DNA of 64,000 bases from Podaxis mareebaensis (taxonomy: Eukaryota; Basidiomycota; Agaricomycetes; Agaricales; Agaricaceae): positions 1-64,000 of the forward strand of contig JAEUWP010000002.1 in NCBI GenBank assembly GCA_018524725.1, read 5' to 3'. The translations under genes and the position numbers were made by a program. This document shows positions 1 to 14,175 of the stretch, one piece after another; within the stretch, counting starts at the first letter, position 1, and each line of letters opens with the position of its first letter. Under the pieces are notes generated by a model, which saw only the letters and a list, made by a program, of their open reading frames with translations, had not been told where the DNA came from and did not search any database.

Positions 1-505
1 GAATTTGGCTTCCAACTCGCCTGTCCTCGCATTCCAAATCCTCACCGTCCGATCATACGATCCGGAGACAACTCGCGTGTCGTCATGCGAAAAAGCAACA
101 GATGTCACCGAATTCGTGTGGCCCTCGAATTTGGCTTCCAACTCGCCTGTCCTCGCATTCCAAATCCTCACCGTCCCATCATGCGACCCGGAGACAACTC
201 GGGTGTCATCATGCGAAAAAGCAACGGATGACACCGGTTTCGTGTGGCCCTTGAATTTGGCTTCCAACTCGCCTGTCCTCACATTCCAAACCCTCACCGT
301 CCGATCAGCCGATCCGGAGACAACTCTCGTGTCGTCATGCGAAAAAGCAACAGATGTCACCAGATTCGCGTGGCCCTCGAATTTGGCTTCCAACTCGCCT
401 GTCCTCGCATTCCAAATCCCCACCATGCCATCGTTCGATCCGGAGGCAACTCGACTACCCTCATTGGAGAAGGCAACAGAATTGACACACCGGTTTCCGC
501 TGATG
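1..505 (-). repeat. Tandem 126-bp WD40-encoding repeats
   Basis: Four head-to-tail units start at 1, 127, 253 and 379, each exactly 126 bases (42 codons). Units 1-126 and 127-252 differ at about ten bases. The translated core VAFSHDDTRVVSGS is identical in three units. The unit at 379-505 is the first in the protein and the most diverged. The array continues beyond base 1. Confidence 0.95.
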
Positions 506-3334
506 CAGAGCTCCATCGGTCCCCATGAATCAGGTAGACCCAGTATGACCTTTGGTCCCTGCTTCGCCTGTGCACCGTAGACTTGACGCATCAATGACTT
601 CTTGGGAAGCCACATGAACGCAGACTGATAAACCTCGAAGCAATTCCGCTGAATGCACTCGAGGCTCATCCGCAGAAAATAACAGGCGTCATCAACGAGT
701 GATCGTAGATATTCAGTATCTGCAGTTTGGATGCACTGCCATGATGTTAGCGCAAGAACTTCACCTTCTCATTCTCAAGACTTACAGAGAGAGCCGTACT
801 TGTACTCAGAAGCGAGTAGATTCCTGTCGCCAATTCTCCGACCACGCTCAAACACTCCATCCAGTGGAAGAGGTGGGTTTTTAAGAATTCGCGCAGAGCA
901 GCAATAAGGGATGTGACAAGTGGGTGGCTCGAGTCCCGGACCTCGTTAAAATGCGCGGCCCAGTGCATGCACGCGTATTTGAGAGCCTCAGGAATTTTGC
1001 TGGCATTCTCGGGTGGGTTGGTTCTGTCCATATGCGAGACGGTCAGCTCTTCGGGGGTGCCACAGATATTATACTTGAGCAACGCGTTCATCAGCTCCAG
1101 GCATTTGAGTGCAAGCTCTGCATGACCGTCAACGGGAGCGAGTGGTGTGAACGAGGAAAAACGATTTCGTGGACAGCGATCGGGGTCTGTGAGAAATTCT
1201 GGGAAGGATGCATGAAATGGGGTCACCGGGGCGTTTTCCTCAGTCGGAATGTGAATGACGGAGTTGAGCGGTGACAAATACTTCTTTGGTTCCGGTATAT
1301 TGCTCAGCATGGAAAGGGCGTTGATTGATAACGGGTGTCGGAGAAATACGATGAATGAGAGGAGGGTCTTCATAAGGGGCAGTACTCTTTCTTTTTGCTC
1401 ATCAGAAACCTGCTTGAGAATACCTCCGTAGAGCTCGTCGATGGTGGAGGTTTGTTGGTGGCTCCACGCACGCTCTGCCAAGAACGTGAGGTGCTCTTTG
1501 TAAAGGCCCTTGCCATCTCGAATATAGCGCCGTGCTGTGGATGCATAGATGAAAAGTTTCCCAGAGTCTTTGATAATTCGGGACAGCTCGCTGTCTGGCG
1601 GCCACTCATCATCGTTATCCGGATCATAGTCCCTCTTGATCTCGGCCAGTGATATCTCCAAATACATTCGAATGTCCCTCTCCACCACGTCTTTCTCGAT
1701 CTCGTGAAGCAAGAAAATGTCATGAGAATCCTGCGACGATTTGAAGGCGGATTTAATGAGATAGTCGTCCCTGCTGACAAGAAGGAACTTGAGGGGAAGG
1801 CTGGGTGCGGAATCGAGAATGAGCTTGATGAGGCGGTGGACAATGTGAAGGTCTCTACACTCGTCGAGAGCATCGATGACAACAATCTTGTAAACCCCGA
1901 CCTGGCCTTTAACGGCAGTCTGTAATGGGTCACGAATGAGGGCTTGGAACTGCTCTTTCAAGTCATTCGACTCCGCAAGATCCGGTTCCTTCTCGAGGGC
2001 CTGCACAACCCCGGCCGTGATAGTAGGCGAACCCTTGGAAAATTGATATGCCATGCCTGGGATGATGTGGCGGGCATCACTGGTTGTCTCTGAGGCCCGA
2101 GAACAAAAGAAACTGGCCCCAAGCATCTGTCGTGCGTTCATGAGCTCGCAAAATGACTGAGCGATCGTCGACTTTCCGACGCCCGCCATTCCGACGAGCC
2201 AATATACTTTGGGGCGTTGGTCATCAGGGGCCCAGTCTTCCAACGTTTTGAGGACATCAACACGTGTACCAGGCATACAGCCTGTGGGATCACCATACGC
2301 AGAGCGGCGAGTTTTGTACGAAGCACTTTCGCGGCGAAGCTTGTCGATCGAGCCTGTTATAACGTGAGAATCCCAAGGTGTCATTCTCATGGAGGCAGAG
2401 TAGCTTACGGGAATTTAGCAACTGTGGATGGAACATATGAGGCCGATCGTACTTCCTCAACCACAGAAACACTTACCTGCAACATATTCTGTACGGTCAC
2501 GTTGGCATGCAACTGTATATCGATCTGCGGAACGCAATGAGCACCAAGCACGCGCAAGCATGCTCCATAGTTTGCACGCGCAGGTTGAACACATACCAGG
2601 AAGAGATCGCAAACACTGTTGAGATCTTTCAGCACCCTCTGTATCGTCCCGGGATCCTTCGAAACCTCGGCAATGCGAGTCGGTAATGATCGGTCTTGCA
2701 AGTGCTGGATCACTTCAGCCAAGCGCCCGATAGCTCTGTGGGATCGCCAGGGAGAAGTCAGCTACGATTGCAAGAAGCGAAGCAGATACGCACGTGGAGA
2801 AACTTTGGACTCTCCCCTCGATTGCCCTCAATCCGCCTTCTTCCTTGTATCGTTGCACGAGTAATAAGATAGCGTTGGATCTTTTCTCGAGCGTTGTTAA
2901 CTCCTCCTTGTTTGTTGATACGCCCTGCCAAAAGGAGCTCAATGGCGCGAATAAGATAGAAATGGCTTGCGTACATCGAAGATTCTGTGCATTATCCAGA
3001 ATCCGGCTGCGGCAGCTTTCAATGGTAGGCAGAGGTCCGAACATTCCTTGAGACCTTCTGCTACGACCGCCAATCCATGAAGGGCTGTGCTGCCTACTGC
3101 CTTCCCTTTCTCGAGCGGTGTTTGTGGGTTTTGCTGAGGTTCCGGGACGACATCCAGATATTCGTTACCAGAGGCGGGTGCAGGGGTCTGGACTGTTTGG
3201 AGAACTTGAGGGGTTGCAGGAGCGCGGGGAGGTGTTTCGGCGCTTTGAAAGGCATGAGGAGCTGCGAGGACCGACGCGCTTGCGATGAGTGCACCTCGCG
3301 TTTTCCCTTTGAGGCGTTTCAGATAAGAGGACAT
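1..3334 (-). CDS. NACHT-WD40 STAND (NLR-like) protein, 3' end cut by window
   Basis: This is a fungal NLR-like signal-transducing NTPase, of the type that works in non-self recognition and programmed cell death. I assign six exons: 2975-3334, 2794-2924, 2597-2735, 2477-2524, 786-2339 and <1-735. The introns are 50-137 bases and phases agree. The acceptor at 2340 (AAG) is tentative, because the stronger CAG at 2354 breaks the frame. The N-terminal part is helical (LKECSDLCLPLK). The NACHT domain lies in the long exon, with P-loop GMAGVGKST and a Walker B-like IVVIDALDECRD. After a helical stretch the C-terminus is at least four WD40 repeats of 42 residues at positions 1-505, running off the left edge, so the protein is incomplete here. 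The repeat number and any C-terminal cap are not visible. The family assignment is firm; a role in heterokaryon incompatibility or immunity is inferred from the HET-E/D/R family. Confidence 0.88.
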
Positions 3335-5096
3335 CGTAAATTGATTAGCTCGGGGCAAGTGTCGGTCGATGTCGATGGGGGTGGGTCAATGGACGAGCAG
3401 ATAGCTGTGAGAGTGGCTGTTGGCCTCGAGGCATTAGATTGGCGCCCGGTATCAAAGCTCTCACGTCAATTGCGGGCAACTTGAGTGAGAAGTTCCCTTG
3501 GCGCCTCGTAACAACAGACCTGTACCGCCATTCTACCCTTCAACTCCTGGCCGTACGCTTCCAACGTATACCGATGCATGTTCTATGTCATCACTTCAAC
3601 GCACCGCAATGCACACAAGTACGGACATTCCATTCGACCCAAGCCAAGTTCATGCCCGTCTGATTTCGACAAGTTCGAGATCTTGATGTATGGTTCCCAG
3701 TTTCAGCACTGGAGTTGGTGGCAGATCGGCCTAACCCGCCGCTTCGGAGGGTTGGATGTAACGTATTCCCACACTTCCGCATGCAGGAAAAGGAGTCAAT
3801 TTACAGCATAGTCTACTTATGTACCTGGGCCAAATGCCAGACGAACAACCGCCATCCTCATTTGCGCTGGACTAAACTTCTGATCCTCTGTCCCCATTCT
3901 CTGGATCCTAAACACCACACTTCTTCAGGCGAAGGTCTCCATGACTCCTCTGAGTTCACATCAAAACACAATAAATCCCAATCCAAGATCCTACGGGAGT
4001 GAAGTCGTGCATCCGTTCGCGATGGAACAAGCCGTGACGCGTACCTATCTGCATTAAAACTGTTGAAAACACACGAGGTGGCGGGACAGTCATTCATCTG
4101 GATTCAGACGCGGATGCACCGCAGTTGCATCAAAATTTATCCAACCCGCAGGGCATACCCAAACCCGTATCGCCGAGAGCATGAGCAACAGCTGTGACAG
4201 ACTCCGCTGCAAAATGTACACTTGCCCGTGACAATGCACACAGAAGCCCACTTTAGCCAGCCTCTGTCAACTACGCGGATGTCGATGCATGAAAGCATTG
4301 TGTAATTTGGTCGTGTCGGACCAAAGGGCAAATAGTCATTCCTCAGAATACACCAATTTCACAAAAATGGATCTTCTTCGGCATCATAGCCATTCTCGTA
4401 TACTATCTTGAATTCAGCGCCAATGGATGGCGGTGGAGGCGCACTGAATGTTGGACTAATTGGAACACTCAGAGAAAGAAAACCGCCTTACATGCTAGAG
4501 ATACTGTACTTGATGATATCAATTTACAGTAAGAGATCAACATGGCAAAAGGCATGGTTATGACTTGGCCACCCGTTGCACGCATTGACGATGGACGGTG
4601 AACAAAAAATCAATGAACATCATGGTGTGTCACGAACAGTCACACCTCGTCTCAAGACATCCGATATACACCCAAGTTCGCAGGCTGGGCAAGGAAGATA
4701 TTCTTTCACCATCGTTGCACTCGCGGGACTCCATCGCTGTGACGCATGGCTACTCAAAAATAAGAAGAACCTACGGATAAAGCCACAAATCCTTCAAGGG
4801 AAACCAATTCCCTAGCGAACCCTTTCCGTTCACGAACCCTGAACTCGTGACCAGCCAAACCGCAAGAACGCGTTAAATCCATGTCCAAACTTCCTTTCCT
4901 CCCACCGATTGGCCACAGCTAGTGTTATAAGAGGCTGATGACGATGAAAGTGGAACCTTTGGCTGCTTCTTCCAGCGGCCGACGGCCGATAGACCCTTTC
5001 ACTCGCGGTTTAAAAGGGACGGAAGAACATGAACAGGAATCGGGCCACTCTCCCAGGACAGAACGGTGGTATTTCCACGACCTTTTCACAAGGAAA
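3335..5096. other. Intergenic, no gene recognised
   Basis: This 1.8-kb gap lies between the start of the NACHT-WD40 gene and the first carboxylesterase, which point away from each other, so it should hold both promoters. Only short, unsupported reading frames are present. A TATA-like motif (TTATAAG) lies near 4925, just upstream of the esterase. Confidence 0.6.
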
Positions 5097-7171
5097 ATGC
5101 TGCTTTCAACGTTTCTCGTTCTGGCGGCCAGTATTGGGTTCCATAAACTTCACTTTGCCTGGTCATCTTCAACTGCACAAGACAGTGTTATTGATCTGGG
5201 CTATGCGAAATACTTAGGAAATCGTACTGTTACATGGCCCAACACGGTATCATATCTAGGGCTACCGTATGCTGAACCGCCGGTTGGCGAGCGACGTTTC
5301 CGCGCTCCACTTCCTCTGAACACTGCACGTGTGGCGAAAGAGACAAAAGGAAAAATAGTTGACGCGAGGGCGTATCCGGAGCCTTGTATCCAAGGCGCAC
5401 TTGGTCCAGGTCAGTTACGCTCATAGCTCAACAGAAATGCCATCTTACCCTTACTATAGGCGATCATGGCGGCGCGGGAAGCGAAGATTGTTTGAAAGTC
5501 AACGTCTACACTCCAGTCGGTGTCAGACCAGAAGCCAGACGTAGGTGGAATGGACCTACCCTTCATTCAAAAAGCGAAGTAACAATCGATACATAGTTCC
5601 AGTTCTGGTTTACATCCACGGAGGGGGCTACGTCTTCGGCAACCCAGCAAACTGGCCTTTCGAGCATTGGATCCAACAAAGCCCAAATGTTATCATAGTC
5701 TCCGTGTACTACCGTCTCTCCGGCATCGGATTCCTCACCACGCCAGAATTTGCTGATGGGCGTCTCGGTGACCTGAACGCCGGGTTCTTGGATCAAGTTG
5801 AAGCTTTAAGATGGGTACAGAAGCATATAGACAAGTTCGGCGGGGACCCGGAAAAGGTCACCATCAATGGTGAAAGTGCAGGTGGATCATCGGTCGAATT
5901 GCATCTAGTTGCGAGTGCTGGGAAGGAGAATCTGTTTAGGGCTGCGATTGCACAGAGTGTTTACAGGACACCACTGCCGGCCCCTGAGCAACAGCGGGTG
6001 AGGTTAATTTTCCATTGCTGAATTGAAAGCTAACATGGTACTAGCCATTGTTTGACGCATTCGTCGAACGCGCTGGTTGTGGATCGGGGAGCTTGGAGGA
6101 GAAGATGGCCTGCCTAAGGTCTGCAAGCATTAGCGCACTCGCGATTGCACAGGACAACGTCACCGCAATACTGTAAGCTTCGTCGTCCTGATGTCTCATT
6201 ACAAATCATTGATTTCACTCTAGTTCAGGATATAATGCTTTCCACCCCGTACTAGATCACAACATTTTCATTGACTTCCCTACAAGGCTTATTCAGAAAG
6301 GGGTCTTCAGAAGAGTGCCCTTGATCGTTGGGTAAGACTACTATGTTCAACCCAATCGTACCACCTACTATAATATGATCAATATCTGACAGAGCTACAA
6401 CCAACGAAACCCTTTCGCATGGCCAGGATATCGCCACCGATTCCAAGAGATTCTTCCCCTCTCTCACAGATGAAGCCGTGAACACTCTCGAGCAGGCAAG
6501 TCAACCCATCATAAACATGGTTTCGAGCATAACATCTGTAATCCCAGGCCTATCCAAGCACGGCGTTTGCCTCGGAATCTCTGAGGCACGATACAGTCAC
6601 CGGCGATATGGAGCTAAGATGCGCTGTACGTCAATATCCTCCACAAAATTCAAACCCCTAACTTCCTCCAGCGTGCGATCATGGCTTCTGCTTGGGACGC
6701 CGCTGGTACCAACACCTGGACATACCGCTATAACCAACCCGATCCCGCCTCCCACAGCACTGCAACAGATCACGCAGCAGAGAACTACATGATGTTCAGA
6801 GGCACGCATACAGGGTACGCACACCCACCACAACATAATCATTTGCAAACGGTGATTTATCTTGGATTAATAGTGTTAATGGAACGACGACATTCACGAC
6901 ATTCAACCCGTCCGAAATCGCATTTTCTTCGGAACTCATCGCGTACTGGCTCTCCCTTGTCCGTACGCTTGACCCGAACGCGCATAAACTCGCACGAGCA
7001 CCTAGCTGGCCAAGGTACACTGCTAAGGAGAGGAACCGGATCGTGTTGAACGAGGCACCTGCTGGTGCAGACGTTGATAAAGTCAGTGGAAGTCACGTTG
7101 AGATTGAGACTGAGGTCGAGGTGGACAGGTGTATGGTCGTTGCTGGGTTGGCTGGGCAGATGCAGGATTGA
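5097..7171 (+). CDS. Type-B carboxylesterase/lipase (alpha/beta hydrolase), copy 1
   Basis: Secreted or ER-routed ester hydrolase of about 550 residues. The nine exons are 5097-5409, 5460-5540, 5597-5997, 6045-6172, 6224-6331, 6393-6495, 6548-6625, 6672-6814 and 6874-7171, and their sum is divisible by three. The start MLLSTFLVLAAS gives a signal peptide or anchor, but an in-frame ATG at 4938 would add a 53-residue extension. The oxyanion-hole loop YIHGGGY and the nucleophile elbow GESAGG (Ser about 225) are intact, and the Cys-containing motif SEDCLKVN is present. A conserved His in a DHAAENYMMF segment is a candidate for the catalytic His. The intron at 6496-6547 is GC-AG. It converges with RIX7, 80 bases apart. 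The substrate cannot be told. It is a close paralogue of the gene at 10221-12362. Confidence 0.9.
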
Positions 7172-7251
7172 TTTGACAAGTCAAAAAGAGGTTGGGAAAT
7201 ACGAACAATGTAGTATTCCAGGAACAATTTACCTCCACAAAAGAGATTATT

Positions 7252-10126
<2,875 letters not shown>

Positions 10127-10220
10127 TGCCCCGTTATTTGGCTCTGACCTCTCGGACAAACACACCGGATCACGGCAACTTTGATTACTTCTGAATATTA
10201 TTTACTTCTTAATCTAATTC

Positions 10221-12362
10221 TTAATTCTCCATCTCCTCAACCAACCTAGCAATAAGCTCACATCTCTGCACTTCATCTTCATCCTCAGTCTCAACGTGGC
10301 TCCCACTGACGCTCCCGAAATCAACCCCAGCAGGTGCTTCACTCAACACGATCCGATTCCTCTGCTCGGCGGTGTACGACGCCCACACAGGTGCTCGTAC
10401 CACTTTATATGCGTTCGGGTCGAGCGCGCGCACAAAAGATAACCAATACGCAATGAGTTCTTGAGAGAATGCAGTTTCCGATGGATTGAAAATCGAGAAC
10501 GTCGTATTTCCGTCATCGCTTCAATTATCAAAGATACAACGAATCAAACAATGTCCGAATGCCTAAGGGTTGAGGAATGCTCACCGCATATGTGACCCTC
10601 TGAACATCATATACCTTTCAGCCTGATGCCTAACCTCTGTGTCTTGATCATTGGGATCGGGTTGGTTATAGCGATATGTCCAGGCATTGATCCCAGCGGT
10701 GTCCCATGCAGAAGCCATGATGACACGCTAAGCGACACAGGTTGACCAATGGTCTTCACAAAAAATATATGGAATGAATGCTTACGACGCATCTTATTTC
10801 TGCGTCACCAGTAAGTGTCTGGTGCCTCAATGCTTCCGAAGCGAAAGCTGAACTTGGGTAGGCCTGCGATAACATATTATTTAAGATTGGGGGACCAGTG
10901 GATTAAAAACGATAAGTGAGCTTGCCTGTTCGAGAGCACTCAGACTTTCATCAGTGAGGGAAGGAAAGAACTTCTTCATGTCCGCGCCCATGTCTTGACC
11001 AAACGAAAGTGTGTCGTTCGTCGCCGCGCTGGAAATAATCAGTCTATTCAATAACGATCTCATCAAGAGGGAACAGACTCACCCCACGACTAGGGGCACT
11101 TTTCTGAACATACCCTTCCGAATGAGCCTCGTTGGGTAATCCATGATGACCTTCTTATCAACGACAACACGAAAGGTGTTGTACCCTGCACTAAACTATC
11201 ATCAGTAGTTTAAAAATAAGGAGCCACAACTAAACTTACGACTTTTTTTGGACAGTATCCTGAGCATAAGCTAGTGTTTTTGCACTCGCAGATCTCAAAC
11301 AAGCCATCCTATCCTCCACGGTTCCCGAACCACAGCCAGCGCGTTCAGCAAACACATCAAACAAGGGCTATCCTCAAACCTCAGTTTCATCCCATCCTCA
11401 GAGGCACAGGATCGTGCTCACCTGCAACTGCTCAGGTGTAGGCACTGGTGTCCTAAACACAGCCTGTGCAATCGCACCCCTAAACAAACTCTCCTCCCTC
11501 CCAGTATTTGCGATCAAATGCATTTCAACAGACGCCCCACCAGCACTTTCACCATCAATAGTCACCCTCTCCGGGTCCCCGCCAAATTTGTCGATATGCT
11601 TCTGTATCCAACGTAATGCCTCAATCTGATCCAAGAGCCCGGCATTGAGGTCCCCGAGGCTTGCGTTATTGACGAATTCCGGTGTGGTGAGAAAACCAAA
11701 GGCGGAGAGGCGGTAATATATGGAGACTATGACCACATTTGGACTTTGTTCTATCCAATGTTCGAAAGGATAGTTTGCAGGATTGCCCAAGACGTAGCCG
11801 CCGCCATGGATATAAACCAGAACCGGAACTGCATGTGAAATATTACCAGAGGTCCTGCAAATGCATGGAACTAATGCACTCACGTTTAGCATTTGGCTTG
11901 ACACCGAAAGGAGTGTAGATGTTGACTTTTAGACAATCTTCACTTCCCCCCGGAAACCTAGCGCCTGCACGGAGAACAACTCGAATGAGCTCTTTTTTCA
12001 GTTTCAGCATGTTCTGATTGACCTGAATCGCGCGCGCCTTGGATGCAAGCATCCGGGTAGGACCTGGCGTCGACTACCTTTCCCTTCGTCTCCTCAGACA
12101 CCCGGGACATGTTCAGCGGAACTGGAGCACGGAAACGAAGTTCGCCAAGCGGAGGTTCGGCATATGGTATTCCCAGGTATGATACCGTGTTAGGCCATGT
12201 TGTCGTGCGGTTGCCCAAGTAATTTGCGTAGCCGAGGTCAACGATATTATTGACGTCTTCGGTGGTTGTTGCGCCAAGTTGAAATGGGAGTGGCCAAGCA
12301 AGGAGATATTGTTGGCCCAGTGCGAAGGTTGTTGAGAGGTTGAGGAAGTTTGGAAAGAACAT
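10221..12362 (-). CDS. Type-B carboxylesterase/lipase (alpha/beta hydrolase), copy 2
   Basis: Paralogue of the esterase at 5097-7171, about 561 residues. The nine exons are 12023-12362, 11884-11964, 11422-11828, 11240-11367, 11083-11190, 10926-11028, 10786-10863, 10585-10727 and 10221-10518. Exons 2, 4, 5, 7, 8 and 9 have the same lengths as in copy 1. The start MFFPNFLNL gives a signal peptide, though the frame is open further upstream to 12512. It keeps YIHGGGY, GESAGG (Ser about 235), SEDCLKVN and the C-terminal RHQAERYMMF His segment. The intron at 10864-10925 has a GC donor (CAG/GCAAGC), at the same position as in copy 1. It lies upstream of RIX7 on the same strand, less than 100 bases away, so the two copies flank RIX7 in inverted orientation. 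Substrate unknown. Confidence 0.9.
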
Positions 12363-14175
12363 TTCGTTTGTGTGCGAGCTGGAGAGATTATCGAGGCTTG
12401 GGATTGTGGTGTCCTCGGTTTTATACTCTCGGATTTTTCGATGGCTTACGACGAGAGGAGATACTGCCGAGATGCGCAGCAATATGACTCGTACAGTCCC
12501 CAGAGAACGCAACCGAAAGCGCGTTGAAGCGACAAATAAGTTAACATCACTTCTTGTTCACATGATAGTGTCACCAAAATAACCCATGGATGCAGTCATC
12601 ACAACCACGGCACTTTCGGTCCTGAATTTGCAAGGAGCGTTTCTGACAACTAGGCCGCATATTCGGAAGTGATGAGAGAGAAGCCAAAAATTCTCGTTGG
12701 ATAGACGGAACGATCGAGTGAAGCTGGTAAGGTTCGCTATGCATATGGTCAAGTAAAAATTAAGTGGCAAACAGTAGCACGACCATGCAAGTGGGCAAAC
12801 AAGTATAAATATGCCTGGCGGGCGGATTGGATGTTATTCCTAAGGCGTCAGTCCCTTGATTTCTACCATAATCTCGTTTTGCGGCGCTTGTTGCAGGGGA
12901 TCTGTCATCCAAGCATCAGGTTTCGGCATCCTTATGGGCATATTACGACATGTACGACTGCCTTGAAAGCCGCCACTGATGACTGTCAAAATATAATCTG
13001 ATAACTTCGTATGAACACATTGCTGCGCGACATATGTAAGTCTCATCCCTATCTTGTAATTTCAGCGACGCGCAAAGTGCTCCTACTACCCCAGGTCACA
13101 CATGACGTCAAATCAAGCGTACTCCACCATAGCATTCCCGCAAGACTTAAGCTACGAGGTCGGTCATCCACGATGTTGATCGAGCTCCAAGGGACAAAAA
13201 AGGCTCTCGAGCCAGCCTTTGACCGACATCAACTCCCTTTGAACATCCCACCGTCGGGTGGTGCCACGATCTTATCTCGACGGTCCAAACCATCTTCCCG
13301 TCCCTAAAAAAAGTTGTCAGACGTCTTGTGAGTAAACCATGAAGAGATACTTTACCCGAAGCATGGAGGAGTTCATCCAAGACCCGACTCACAGATATAA
13401 AGGGGGAAAGCAAAGTGTAGTGCACCAGAAGCTCCGAACCCGATTCATCTAGAATGCACTATGATCAACTTTGCGGATCTCTCTCAGAGCTGTCGGCCAA
13501 CGATGGCCAGCTCACCTTATCTTGATGAACCGGCTGTACATTGCACCGACGGTGTCAGAAGTTCTCCATGCACGAGGATATGGCTGCTTCTATGACGTTT
13601 GCATCTGAACGGAGTGTCCCAAAAAGAAGGCATCCAAAAGAAGAGCTGGAGGAGCTTCCGTCATTCCTTCCTACCTCTGAGGCCCTCGGGACACGAGGTG
13701 CTTGACCCGAGGTCGGAGTCAGGGAGAAAGGTAATCATAGACAAGCATCCATCGCTATGTTGCCCATTTCAGACACGCGCAGCGTATCGCCAAACCCCAA
13801 CCGTTTACTGGTCCTTCAGAAACTTGAAGCTTGAAGGTTGAGTCGAGAACCAACTGGGCCCTCCACTTATCTACAGCACAACCGAGAACATGCTCTCGGT
13901 GACGCCTTCGGTGTCCATAAAGCCAATTATGCACTCACCAATATGCATCGATACCGTTCACGCCACATTGTTCGTCTATACGAGGAAGCCAGACCTCCAA
14001 ACTTGCTCGATACCCCTGAGTTAGCTCGTGGAGATTTGCCAGAATCAGCGCTGTCGCATTCTGAGTGCTCGATGGCCCGCGACTTTTTTGCTTATGGGGG
14101 AGGATTCGGTGCTCACAAGCTCATAAATGCACTGGCCCCTGTACTTTCAAGCCGGACGTCCTCGAGTTTAGCTTC
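12363..14175. other. Intergenic, no gene recognised
   Basis: Upstream regions of the second esterase and the MFS transporter, which are divergent. A 134-codon open frame at 13838-14242 has no recognisable domain and overlaps the transporter start in another frame, so I do not call it. No repeats or RNA genes were seen. Confidence 0.5.

Noticed and set aside
1..505. Regular repeats suggesting a CRISPR or satellite array
   Set aside because: The period is 126 bases with no spacers, and every unit encodes a WD40 blade.
5..580. 191-codon open frame on the plus strand with internal repeats
   Set aside because: It is the antisense shadow of the WD40 repeats; the minus frame has the WD40 consensus.
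747..3334. NACHT protein as a bacterial antiphage (Avs-type) system
   Set aside because: The gene has spliceosomal introns and WD40 ends typical of fungi, and its surroundings are eukaryotic.
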